DNA from: Dipylidium caninum
Lineage: Eukaryota; Platyhelminthes; Cestoda; Cyclophyllidea; Dipylidiidae
Assembly: GCA_017562135.1 (NCBI GenBank)
Contig: QEYB01001312.1
Location: 1,984,001 to 2,048,000 of the forward strand
Length of the DNA: 64,000 bases
Direction of reading: 5' to 3'
The notes beneath the pieces were generated by a model. That model did not search any database. It worked only from the letters and a program-made list of their open reading frames with translations, and had not been told where the DNA came from. The translations under genes were made by a program, and so were the position numbers. Within the stretch, counting starts at the first letter, position 1. Every line of letters begins with the position of its first letter. This document shows positions 38,475-55,393 of this stretch, in pieces.

Positions 38475-40778
38475 ATGAGTCTTTTTGATGATTTACCGGA
38501 GCCTATCGCAGATAGTATGTTTACGCAATGTCCGAACTCATCGTGATTCTATAGCTAACCCCTTAAAGAGGCCATTTGAAGAGAAAGATAGCAATGAAGG
38601 ACGTCTCAACCCAAAAAAACCACTTATCGGTAGGCCCCCATTCCTGTACTTACGCCATAGACCTCATTGGTCTCCTTGTTGGAACAGCTGCAGAAAAAGG
38701 GGAGCGAGCTGAAATGCAAGATGAGCATCTGAATATTCTGGACTTTGTTCGGAAAATAGCTGCAGGGACCTATTCAGGTGAAGCGTATGCACTTCCCTTT
38801 ATTAATTTGATTAATTTTTCGTGTTAACCTTTGCGCACACCTTCTTCTTCTTCTTCATTCTGAATATTTAGACAACGAATTAGCCTGTTCGGCGTCTTTG
38901 ACGGTCATGGGGGTGCAAGAGCAGCTCACTTTGCTAAGCGGAGAATTGTGGAACAATTGAGCGTCAAATTTCCCTCAGGTAAGCAATATACTTGCCCTCA
39001 CCGCCTTCCTCACATCAGGAGACTTGAGTCAAATTGAAAAAGACATTAAGCGCATTACGCTGGACATTTATAAGAAGACCGATGAGGAATTTTTAAGAGA
39101 AGCATCGCGCCAGTAAGCTTTCAATCGTTTGATTCATTATCTTTGTATTATTAGAAAACCACACTGGAAGGATGGTTCGACAGCAACTACCGTTTTGTTA
39201 GTAAACAACACACTTTACATTGCGAATATTGGAGACTCTGCTGTGAGTTAGTTCTGTTCATAAGTACTAGCAGGTTGCTGGATTATCTATTTTAAATACT
39301 GCTTTCATCAAGGAAATCTTAGACTAACGACAAATAATGTGATGGAGAATATGTCCGCCTTATTTTTCAAAGGTTGTAATGGCACGTTGTCGGGACCATA
39401 GTGGTGGTTCCAATGCACGTACACCATTATTAACGGGTCTTCGACTGACTCGCGATCATACACCTCTTGACCCGGGCGAGAGGGAGCGGCTTACTCGTGT
39501 ATCAAATATCCGTATTATCGATGGCCGAGTAAATGGTCAGTTGGAGGTCAGTCGATCCTTCGGTGATTACCAGTTCAAGCGGCATGGAGTTTCATGTCTC
39601 CCTGATGTGAAAAAATACGAGTTGGTTCGTGAACGTGACAGGTGCATCTAGCATGTTACCAAATAATTGCGTGTTTGTATTTTTGTTTATGGTATTTATC
39701 TGTTTGAGGTGAGGATTTGAGACTGATATAATGTAGTTTGGGGTAGACTTTATGATAGTAGATTTGTAGGAAAAGAGGCGAACAATAACATACAGTTGAT
39801 CCCTCAAATATTTGTATTCTTTTGTAAACAACCGTCGTAACTATTTAGCGGCTTGATTTTTCCAGTTCCTCAGGTCATAAGTAAATCATACTTAACAAGC
39901 AGGAGATTAAAGTGAGAAAGATAAGGAAACCAATTAGCAGTATTTTGACTCAAGGAAAGCACTATCGTTTTTGTCGACAAAGAGGTATAATGTCGGAAGC
40001 GGAATGAGTCGAGTTACTTTTCTGAAAATCGGAATGAGTCCTTATATTTTACGGTAAAGAAGTGGTTGATTAAATGGAATTTTGATTCCGTCCAATTAGG
40101 TTTGCGTGTTAAACATTTGTGTTCAACAAAATGTACAATTGTTGTACAGACTCTTTAAAAGGTTGGAAGAAGGCATTAATACATTGATTTTAGTTTCATT
40201 GGTTTTCCATAATATTCTTTTAGATTTATGGTGATTGCATGTGATGGGTTGTGGAAATGTTTTTCGCCTCAAGAAGTGGTTGAAAGAGTGGATCAACTAA
40301 TATCTGCTAATCCAATACTTTCACTATTTGTTTCAGGGAAGGTAAACCAACTCACTCAGTTTGTGTTACTTTTAACTATTCATGTGATTGCCTAACGTGT
40401 CTGTTGGTGTCTTTTTTTCTTTACGATCGTTTAAACGGTAACATGCTTTTACTCGAATTCTATCTACGGTAGATCTTTTGGCTACTTGCACATTTCGAAC
40501 TTAGGCTGATTTCTTATGAAATAACTCCGTGAGGTTTTGTACATGATTACTTTTGACGATTATTTCAGTGTGATCTTGAGACTTCTCTAAGGCCTTTTGC
40601 CTTGTAGGAAGCTTTATCGGAAAGCAAGGACATGCAAGCAGCGCAGAGAGCTTTGAATGCAATATGTTCGGAACTTGTGAGGGAAGCAGTTCTCCAAAGG
40701 CTTTCGGGTGATAATGTTACTTGCATTCTCTTGCTCTTCTCCCCATTACGCAGTCACCACACCGAAGTCATCCGATGA
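38475..40778 (+). CDS. ILKAP: ILKAP-like PP2C-type Ser/Thr phosphatase
   Basis: Mn/Mg-dependent protein phosphatase of the PPM family; human ILKAP binds integrin-linked kinase and dampens its signalling to GSK3-beta. Exons: 38475-38514, 38555-38629, 38661-38784, 38872-38978, 39019-39112, 39155-39242, 39373-39641, 40224-40341, 40608-40778; 361 residues in frame. The start MSLFDDLPEPIADS matches the ILKAP N-terminus (xLFxDLPEP). Metal and phosphate motifs: AEKGERAEMQDEH (motif 1), FGVFDGHGG, WKDGSTATTVLL, YIANIGDSA, QLEVSRSFGD, FMVIACDGLWKCFSP and the last Asp in SGDNVTCILL. Donor of exon 3 at 38785 was chosen because it is the one that keeps phase and removes a non-conserved insert. Intron sizes are bimodal (31-42 nt at the 5' end, up to 582 nt in the 3' part). 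All catalytic Asp residues are present, so it should be active. Confidence 0.94.
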
Positions 40779-41453
40779 ATTCCGTAATGATAATCCCGTT
40801 CTAGAGTCTGAGACATAATCGATTCTGTACTTGTACAATGCCGTTTTTGACGTGTCAATTTTGTTGTTAACTTTCATTGTAATTAATTTTGGTTAGTGGC
40901 AATTTTTGTTCACGTCGCTTTTGGGATGCAATCGGTCCTAACTCCGGATTGGTTATTTGTTAAGCTTATAATTCTTGGCATTGTGGCTTGGTTGATAATA
41001 AGCGACAAGATGTGCTTGTTGCTTTTTGTTCGGTATCTACGTGGCCAACTTTGAATAAGAAATAGTGTTTTACCGCGTATTGACTAAGCAGGTTCCTTCG
41101 TACACTGTTCGGGGGCACCTCCATATCGTTTTAGTCCACTTGCTATTGCTTCCCCATTAGACCAAAACAACAGTTGACAGTAGGGAGTGGCAAAGTAGGA
41201 AGCTCATTGAATGGCACTTGAAGAGGGGTAGGTACGATGAATTGTTCAGTTAACTAGCAAGGAGGGGGCCGTACTAATTCCGCTTGCGTGCACTTCGTCA
41301 GGGGAGGAGTGATGGCACTGCAAATGCATCTGCTGTGGACGTTGCTTATAATGCTCTGCCTCCGATTGGCTCTGCTTAATTGATAAACCGTGCTTTTCAT
41401 AATGGAACGATTCTTGAGGTTATTAGCATTTGTCTCTACCCGAATCCAGTTTG
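40779..41453. other. intergenic, ILKAP to CCN-like gene
   Basis: Short gap holding the ILKAP 3' UTR and the presumed promoter of the downstream plus-strand gene. No ORF or motif worth calling. Confidence 0.5.
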
Positions 41454-44403
41454 ATGTCACTCCTTCCGTGGATAAGTCCTGCCGTGACGGCAGCTCTGTG
41501 GCTTATTCTGCTTGAATTTTCCTCCGGAGAGCTTGCCAAAATGGAGGTAGACGTCGATATCGGACGCATCACAATTAAAGAGCTCATCATATTCATAAAG
41601 AGGCAATTTTGTTAATAATATGGTTTTATTTGATTTCACATTGTCGTCAAAAATGATGAGGTGACTCTTAGTCAATGTAATATCTGCCCATAATTTTGAT
41701 ATCTCTAAATTTTCTTGCAGGACTGACCATCGTCAAAGTATTAGGAAGTTGGAGCAGAGTAGAGAGTTTATGCTGCATTTTGGTATGCTATTCTTCTTCA
41801 GATAGTGCAAGTTTTTGCGCGTGAACCTGATTAATTAGGTGAAGTTCTACAAAAGTCCGTCTTTGTATTTTACAGTTTCTATCTCTAATTTGGCATTTGA
41901 CCATAGGGATAGTTATTTAGTCGATCAGCTCATAGAAATAGGGGAAAGAACAACTGGTGCATTTCGCCTCAACCCAGTCAGAGTACGAGGTGGTGGTTGG
42001 CGAGCGGTTAAAATGGGAAATATTTAATTTTGTTCAGTCTCCACGCCGATGGTGGAATGACTGTAAAACTATGAACGCAGTTCTACAGCATGGCGAGGCG
42101 ATAAGGCCCGACTGTCGCACTGAATGTCTCTGCGATGACGGAGTGCTGCTATGCAGGGACCTTTGCTCCTCCAACACCTCCTTCGATCTCTGCTACCCGC
42201 CCCAGAAGCAAAGTCTTGTTGACCGATCTTCTTCTTCCCTAGGTATATGTAGCGGCTATTTCTTGAAGTATATTTTATTTCAAGAGAAATAAAATGCGCG
42301 AATTTTAACTCAATTAAACCCTGTAGCACTACAAATTGTGTATACATCCTCCTTGCAAACAATCTGCACCCTCTCTTGTAAATTTTTTGCATTGGATAAA
42401 GACGTATACAAACTGACATTACCAGTGTAGAGAGGCCAGACAAGAGAACACAACCATTTTCAGATTCTCAAAACTTCCAGGTTCAGACTAGAAACATTAG
42501 CAGCAAATACGAATCCAAATAAATATCGTTCTAGTAAATTTCCTCCTTGAAAATGTTAGATTCCCAGCCGGCAATAATTGCTGTTGCATTGTGCGCTCCA
42601 CGTACCTCCAAATGCTCAACTGATTCATTGATGGACAAGTGCATTTTTTCTTGGCACAGTTTTTGGATCACTCCCTCATTTTGACTTAGTAGAATGCTTA
42701 AAGAATTTGTTGCTAATCAAAACAAGAAGTCAAATCATAATTAGCCCAATTAAAGCGGGGATGGCAACAATAATGGAATTCTTAAATTTCGAGGGGTGGA
42801 AGTAACATCACTTTCGCAGTGGGCCATCGGTTTTGGAACAGTCAACCTACGCAGAGAGTCCTTTAAGATTTCATGAAAGAGTTTCCCATATTACTTCTCT
42901 TATGTATGCGTTCCCGGTGCCGCCTTGTTATCCCCTCACCATTGCCCGTCACTTGCCCGGTTTCCAAGGTCGCAGCACGACAAGTTACCCAGGCTTATTT
43001 GTGCAGGCCAAATTATATTGTAATTTACCAGATCTTCCAAAGCTGTTATGGTTCGAATTTTTAGTGTATGTGTCAAGAAGCGCCTGATAAACATTCCACG
43101 TCTATTTTCCGCGCTCGTTTGGGACGGGAAGATGCCTTTTAACATATTTGTCATATTATGAAACAGTAAAATGTGTTAACATCCTCCACAATCACCTACT
43201 GCTAATGTCAAAAGTATGAAATGGCAAAAGAATGAGTGTCTTGTTGAAGTGATTTGGACAGTACAGAAATCCCAAACTAGACACGAGAGGTCTAAAGAGA
43301 TTGTAATACTAAACAGGCGGCAAAAATATGTTGTTTCGTAGGAAAATTAGTGTGGTAAAATCACTAGTTGGTGAGTTCAACGGACGATTCTGTTTTAAGA
43401 AAGCTTGTGCAAGTTGAGACCACTGGTGGCGACACAGTGGACGCCCTGCAGCAAAACCTGTGGCCTGGGAGTATCCTTTCGGGTGACCAACAACAACACG
43501 GAGTGCCGCAACCAGACTGAAACCCAACTGTGCCATTGGAAGCCCTGTGCTCAGGTAAAACACACCTCCTCTTTATTAAATGCCCACATTTTTCTCACGA
43601 TTGGTATTTATGCTAAAAGATGAGTAATGACTTAGTGCACTGGTCGCTACCGTGAAAAGTTTGTAATTCATCAGAAAGGGGAGGTGGGCGGGTTGTTAAT
43701 ACCCTGGACAACCCATAAAGACTCGCAATTGCATTCGTAACATTCCATGAAAGCACGGAAAATATCATACTAATGGCTTTTGGAGAGTTCGTCAAGAAAA
43801 TTAAGAAACCCAAAAAAACAGTTGCTGAAAGCAAATGTAGGTGTAAATTAATACCCGCAATAATAAAATGTTTTACAAGAGATATGTCCTCATTAGTACG
43901 ATATTTTATTGAAGGTTTTGGGAACTCAAGGCACTAACATTGAGCTGACACCTATTGCACGTAATCCACAGTCACGTTTTGGACTAGAAAACTAGGACAG
44001 TAAGGATTATAATTATGTATACATGCCACAGACCCCTTCCCGTAGATGTGCGCCAACGAAGCGGGTTCAGCAGCCGCAGACCTTTCGCTTGGTGATAGTA
44101 GACAATATAACGAAAAAAGTGACTTGGAAGTTGAGGGAGAAAACTACAAGAGAAATGGCGTTCCGAAAATCGACAGAATCTTCAGCACCTACGGTGTGCG
44201 AGAGTGTGCGCCGATATCGACCCAAATACTGTGCTCCCTGTGAAAGCCCCCGAACGCGCTGCTGCGTGCCGGTCAAGACGAAAACCACACGAATCAATTT
44301 CAGGTGTTCCGATGGCCAACTGATCGAACACAACCTCGAGTGGATCAAACGATGTGCTTGTCATCCAGCATACTGTAAATATTTTCGCCCCAACACTAGA
44401 TAA
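41454..44403 (+). CDS. CCN (CTGF/CYR61)-like matricellular protein lacking the IGFBP domain
   Basis: Secreted matricellular protein family that modulates growth-factor and integrin signalling. Four phase-consistent exons: 41454-41546 (signal peptide, LLPWISPAVTAALWLILL), 42038-42242, 43400-43554, 44032-44403; 274 residues. Exon 2 is a shortened VWC module (DCRTECLCDDGVLLC). Exon 3 is a TSP1 repeat with the CCN signature WTPCSKTCGLGVSFRVTN and CHWKPC. Exon 4 holds the C-terminal cystine knot: YRPKYCAPC, RTRCCVPVKT, FRCSDGQ and the terminal CACHPAYCKYF. About 45 residues of basic linker precede the knot. No IGFBP module (GCGCCxxC) is seen before the VWC in any frame. The VWC also lacks its usual C-terminal CCxxWxC. 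The link between exon 1 and exon 2 rests on signal peptide and phase only, so an IGFBP exon could have been missed. Confidence 0.85.
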
Positions 44404-44994
44404 CTACATCACTAAAACATCTAAACTATCTTCGACAACAATGAGCGTGAATGACCTCTATTCCCGGTCTTTTTTGCCCTGTTTATTCGGGTTTGTTAAA
44501 TGAGACACTATTGATGATACTAATTGCGCCATTCACTGCCACCATGTCTATATACCCTCCCACCGAACGATGACAATAATAATTCCACAACGCCTTAACT
44601 ATAGCATAAGTTCCACGGCTGACCAGTGGCAGGAATTCGATCATCTCTCCTCACAGTGTTACAATCGTCATCACTCCCGCCCTATACCTCAATACCTTTT
44701 TAAAAGACTTGGCTTAGTCATTATTGAATTGGCAACGATACTTTGAACTATAGATGTGGCAATCTACATCATGCATAACGACAGCATTTATCAACTCGTT
44801 TATTCACAAGATCTACCCAAGACTGGTTCACCATTAATTCACTTTAGGAAAGCAAAATAGAGAAGAAACGATATTACAATGCGTAACCGAACACTAAACG
44901 GGGTTATCTATGTTATACCAAAAGGGTATGTGTACAGAATGAAATCGGTGCAACATCTACAAGGCTATTTACAGATAGTATCGAAGGATACCCA

Positions 44995-46089
44995 TTATTT
45001 ATCCATATCTGAGTCATTTCCCACCCGATCAGTCATTACTACGTACTCCCGCGTAGAATATCCAAATTTCAAAACATCCTTTTCGCGTAATTCATAGTAC
45101 CTCCGAGGCTCTATTCTCTTGTTATTAAGGAAAGTGCCATTTGTCGACTCAAGATCGATGACGTAGAGTCTGACATCACCTTTGGTCTAAATTGATAAAA
45201 TTATGAAGTTACAAAGGACTAGAAAATATAGTGTACGTAAAAATCGTCGCATGTAGCTTGGGCAATAAAGGTAAACGGTCTAAAATACACCGGATAAAGC
45301 ATCCTAAGGACATCGAAACAAGCGAGAATGTACCAGAGGTTAAAAGATCGAGTACCGAAAAAAGGTGACCGTACAAAGCGAAACTGCAGAACGGCGTGCT
45401 GCTTTGAGATGCTGGGGTGTGCCATCGGTAAGTCAGCAATGTGAGGGGAACTTCCTATGAGATAGCCGCTCTGACGGTGAATATGCATAACCTTGAGGGC
45501 TTCATTGCCCTTAAACGGGTAGAGTCGCCAAAAAGCAGATGGTTTCCTTGCGTCTTCTGGCTCGTTATACTTAATGACAACTCCCTTATACGTATTTGTA
45601 TCCGCTGCCAGCTTACCTTAAAAAATGCTTTTGATAAATAGGGAAAGTAACGAAAAGCATAAGCAGTGACATATACCTGACAACTCAAAATTTGGCTGTT
45701 CTTTAGGTTTATTTGACGTTGATTTCACATTCTCTACCCGTTTACCCCACTCCAGTGATCTTCCATTAGATCGGTGGAAAGTCTCTTGATGTCGGTGGCT
45801 ACGAGTCATGGAACCACGGTCACGCGACGACGACTCTTGGTTGACGTACGTGGTCTCGACCGCCAAAATGTGAGGGGTTTTGGGTGTTAGAGCCAGAAAT
45901 GACAATAGGAGAGGAGAGACGAGAAGATTTTGGATTCCTACCAAGTCGTCCTTCGTCAAGAAATACAGGCGAACGCAGACGGCGACGCCGGGGTCTGAGG
46001 GGTGGTGAACGCGGTTCCCGTTTTATTTGCGGGCTTATTTTCATGTTGACTGATGTTATGGTATCTCCTTTAGATTGGAAATCAGCCAT
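44995..46089 (-). CDS. SNIP1: SNIP1-like FHA-domain nuclear protein
   Basis: Homologue of Smad nuclear-interacting protein 1, an FHA protein associated with the spliceosome (RES-like complex) and with transcription and microRNA processing. Exons: 46089-45904, 45854-45677, 45616-45375, 45186-44995; 265 residues. The N-terminus is Arg/Ser/Pro-rich (RSPPLRPRRRRLRSPVF) as in the family. Then KEQPNFELSG, GVVIKYNEPEDARKP and WRLYPFKGNE lead into the FHA domain: MHIHRQSGYLIGS, HPSISKQHAVLQF, IDLESTNGTFLNNKRI and YYELREKDVLKFGYSTREYV. The phosphothreonine-binding Arg, Ser, and Asn-Gly residues are kept (HRQSGYLIG, SISKQH, TNGTFLN). An acidic tail GNDSDMDK ends the protein. Exon 1/2 splice sites are the least certain (weak acceptor, chosen by phase). 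About 600 bp from the CCN-like gene, converging with it. Confidence 0.93.
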
Positions 46090-46897
46090 CTATAATGACT
46101 CGAACGCGCTAACGAATCTCTAACGGAATGAATAAAGGACGTAGCAGGCGGTAGATAGGAGACTCACTCAAACGACGGCAGTAACTAGTTTGTAAGATCC
46201 ATTACGTACACGAACATTTCCTCAAGCCATTCGGTTTTATATTGACATCGAATCTTAAAAACCTTTTGGCTATGAAGCTAAGGCTAGTCAAACACTGCGT
46301 GAAATGCGTGCATGAAAAAGCAACATATACATACCAGGTATGGCGAAGGTTGGAAGTGTGATGATTGGGAAATAGTTTAATAAGAATTCTAGGTCAATCG
46401 ATTCCTGATAGTTGCCTTTAACTGTACAGAAATGTGAGAAACTTGAAATTAGATACGGCAGCGCCGAAATTGGGTGCGAATACTTTATAACGCTTCCATA
46501 AAGTTTTAACCTTCCCCAAGTTTGGCATCTCCGATGCCTAGTTTTCCCATTTTCTAGTCGCGGCCGGAGTATTAGATATACCCGGCGGCCATTTTACTTC
46601 AAGGGGAAGTTGTCAAAAAATAATATTTTATGTTGACTGATGAGTAACGTGGTTTTTGCTTTCGAAGGTCTAGTGTTACATTTCTACGGCTGAAACTGCA
46701 CCACAGGTTTCTATTTTTTTGATGTTACACGAGCGGCCCAATTTGGTTTAGTGTACAATAGCAAAAATTGCACGCAGAAAAAATTATTTGAGGAGTACTA
46801 ATGTAAATTAACTTCGTACTTTATGACCTTAATTTGTTATAGATTAGCGAACTGCTGGTGTTATAAATACCGCGTTTTATAACATTCAGCTCAAGAA

Positions 46898-47484
46898 ATG
46901 TCCTCAATTCTTCAGATTCTGCAACCACATAGCTCTTACCTAAACGCATTTAGCGAATACTACCTTCAACCATCCTCCAGTACTTTGTCGTCAGCAGCAA
47001 TTACGGGAATTGCAGTTGGCGGTAAGTAGATTATTTTTCATGTTAGAACATCCTAAGGTGCCAGTCTTACACTGATTCCAATATCACATAATATCCATTA
47101 TAATCCAAACTTTCTTAATTAACAAGTTAGCCGCTTATTCATAGTTTTTTAACTTCGTGCTAGGTTTTTGGTTGTATTTTTTCACATTGTATACTACGAC
47201 GGAAAAATCCGGTGATCGTGATTTCTTATTAGTCTACCCCTGCATTTTATTTGATGCTACTATGTGATGTGAGCTACACCAATGACTCTGCACCTTTATA
47301 CATTTTATTTTTAGTCGTCCTCTTCGTATTGTTAGTTGTTATCATTATCACAATTATCTACTGCTGTCGACACCGACGTGCGGGCTATGAGAGCGCTTAT
47401 GATACTGATGAAGCATTCGGTCATTCGCAAATCCCTTCGGCCGAAGATGCCTTACGGACCAAATCCACGGGCATCCCGACGTAA
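46898..47484 (+). CDS. 97-residue single-pass membrane protein with protein-4.1-binding-like tail
   Basis: Two exons, 46898-47021 and 47315-47484, join in phase (GGC G|TC) with a clean GTAAGT donor and ttttattttttag acceptor. The protein has about 40 polar, Ser/Tyr-rich residues without a signal peptide, then one transmembrane helix (ITGIAVGVVLFVLLVVIIIT), CCRHRR and a 35-residue tail ending STGIPT. The tail AGYESAYDTDEAFGHS followed by SAEDALR resembles the juxtamembrane FERM/protein-4.1 binding segment of glycophorin C and neurexin IV/CASPR (RHKGTYHTNEAKG, then an acidic Ala-rich stretch). So it may link a membrane complex to cortical cytoskeleton. Resemblance is by eye. A longer ectodomain could be spliced on from upstream, as GxAVG before a transmembrane helix is common in the last exons of large adhesion proteins. 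Confidence 0.65.
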
Positions 47485-49981
47485 AACCCGAACTTTTCAT
47501 ATAGCCTACCTCCCATTCTTAATCCATTCCTCTGCATTTGAAACCTCTATCTTCGTCTCCACATGCCCATACATTCTATCGCCTGATTTTGGCAATACAT
47601 TTGCATGTTCATGTAGAGTCGACTGAATTTACTAGTATCTGTGATTGACATTATGCCTTATTTCCCCGAAGCCCTATGAATTAGTCTCATTTCTAATCAC
47701 TTTACACGCATGTGGTCAAATTCTTTGCGGCCAGCCCCTGACATCATGTTTGTTAATCATTTTTAACACTGGAGAAGATTATGTACAAAGAGCACTTATC
47801 AAGACTGTTTGTCCTACATTTAAATATATGCGGCTCTGTTGTTCATACACTTATTGCTGGCTGTTCCGCGCTGCAATAGAGACGCCATATCATAGTTCCT
47901 TATAGGGTTTTACTTAGGGTACTCTGTTGTCTCTAATCTTTTTAGCAAAGGTCGTTCCACAATTCCCTGGTGGATTACTGCACATGAAACGGCTACTTGC
48001 AAGCTTATCCGCGATTAAGCACAGTACCTAGCCTCGTACAATTTAAGTAGAGATTTGTGATTTACGTGGTAAACTACTTTTCAAATAAAGACGGACTGCA
48101 TGACTGAATTGGAGGCGGTATAGTGCCACAAGAAGGAGTCCACTGGTAGCAATTACCAGTGCACTTTTGCATAGTTCTCCTCAATATAGATTTTCTTCTT
48201 TAGCATTTCTGCCTACCTCAGGAGAACAGTCTAGTCTAAGGAATGATTTAAATCAACGTGCTTGATATTTTAAAATTTTAGTTGTTAAGTATTACACTGA
48301 CTTGTGAAGAGAGAATAGAACATTTTAAAGCAGGGTGGCATGAACATGGGTAAATACATAAACCGCGCCCCAAACATATGGGGAAATGTTTCTCCAACAA
48401 TACTCTTGGTCGCCTTCTTTGCATTTTGCCTACGTGTGGTCGTCTGTGTAAGATGTCATGCGCTCTTCGTGAGACCCACAACTGCCTCAGTATTTACATT
48501 TAATTAAGCTGCTCATATAGGCTGCGAATTTATTTGACGGCAGTCATTGATGGCAGGGCGATGACAGGCCATTTGGTGGGCTCACCCAAAGAAAATAAGC
48601 TATGGACGCCCAATGGGCTTGAGTTTATACCAGACGGGATAGGCACGACAGGAACTCATTTTGCTGATTCTCATCAGTGCGGGCGGGTTATGCTGTTCTT
48701 ACTACCCTCAAATTGCTGTAAGAGTACTCCTTCTATCATGTTTATGTTGACCAGGTGCTCGCAACTCCGGTGTGGGGGAGTTAGATCCCTATCGCCTCCA
48801 ATTCTATGGATGAATATAAAACCGCGAGGTGAATGGATTTATGAGTTTCTGCAAGTCTGGATGCACATTTGTGTGCACGAATACGCAGCGACCTCATTGC
48901 GTCCGAGGCTCATAGCCACTATTTTTTACTTTTGACCTCCATGAGCTGCTGCCAAATACTCTCAAGCTTCAACGAGACCAATGTGATGAGTAAAAGTGAA
49001 ATCCATCACCCATTATAGAATGACTCCTGAGAACTAACAAATAGGTGAATTTAAAGATTTTCGTCGTACCAATGTCCTGGTAAAATTCACATAATTACAC
49101 GAAAAGTTGTCCAATTTTTTTCACAAGTTTTATTGCCCGGTAAGACCTTCGGCGGTCTTTACTTTTGAAGAATTTCCCTCTTGGAAGATAGATATACGCC
49201 CTTCAACATCCTCGCACGAAAAATGGTTAGAAATATTTGCTAATTAAAGATGCCTCATGGCCAATTAGGTGGTAACGACTGTGTTCATGGGATGCGTATT
49301 AGAAAAAAACTAACTCGAATTCGTTTTACGATGCCGCTACTTAAATCAATAAGCAACGATTTAATCCTCGAGCGATCACTAAGACACCTCGATAACTCTA
49401 AGCTTGTTTATTATAAAAAGCATTCGGTGTAACCACTCGAGTCGTATACTGTTGATACGCTATTCACATAAGTACGGGACATTCTCACGACTAAAGAGGA
49501 TCAAGTAGCGTTAAAATAAAAGGTTTTCGGCTACAAATGTGGCATATTCGTTAGCAGAAACTTGAAGATCCTCAGTTATGGAATTCCGGCGCCAGTTTAT
49601 ACCGAGCTACGCCGTTTTGTAGCCGGAAAACACATCAACATTCTCTAAATTACTATTATAGATAAAGTGTACCTCATGTACATGAGAACACGGAGAATAT
49701 AAAAATAAGGCATTGATGGTAGAGTGTCCAAAAGTCAATAGCCCAAGGGAGAAATATAAGATCGGCAATTACTTCTAGAAGTAGGATAGATGCTTTGCCT
49801 AGTCCCTTTGTTTAAAGAGGAAAAACTTCACTTGGTTTGGCATGTAGACTACGTCTATTCTGGGGAACGCATTCCATTTGTCTGTTCATGAAAGATTCTT
49901 CACGAGCATTTGGACGATCCATGTTATGATCGTTCCTCGTCATTTGAGAGTTTCTTAGCCTGAAAAATAACTTTTTCCTCA
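47485..49981. other. no supported gene
   Basis: Several 60-130 codon ORFs on both strands, none with domains or splice context. AT-rich. Confidence 0.5.
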
Positions 49982-50057
49982 TCACAAGTGTATAATTTAT
50001 CAAGGCGCAGTGGTTAGTGTACTGCTTCAAAACATGAATGCGGCCACGAAAACAGAG

Positions 50058-50179
50058 TCATTTCGATGATGGAGAACGTACTCGCCGTGGTGGTGGGGTT
50101 GGCTTTCTCTCGGTTTCCGAAGTAAGCGAATCGCGCCAGGTCTTCTGAATGGAAGCGGGAGAAGAAGGGTCAAAGGAAT
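50058..50179 (-). pseudogene. duplicated copy of the kinase terminal exon
   Basis: Second copy of the terminal exon, lying 3' of the in-phase copy and preceded by its own acceptor (ccgttgtttcag). The matching frame reads SLTSETERKPTPPPRRVRSP and stops at the same TGA, but a 1-nt deletion after the acceptor puts that frame out of phase with the upstream donor at 50927. Spliced from that donor it would give a different, basic tail. It is either a decayed duplicate or an alternative terminal exon with a new reading frame. Confidence 0.6.
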
Positions 50180-50282
50180 CTGAAACAACGGTTGCCTGGG
50201 TAGACCTCACAAGTGTATAATTTATCAAGGCGCAGCGGTTAGTGGACTGCCTCAAATTATGTATGCCGCCACGAAAATAGAG

Positions 50283-55393
<5,111 letters not shown>

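Noticed and set aside
45618..45959. Long minus ORF taken as a separate gene
   Set aside because: Its middle is SNIP1 exon 2; both ends run into introns.
48534..48935. 133-codon plus ORF
   Set aside because: No recognisable motif, domain or splice signals; isolated in a gene-poor stretch.
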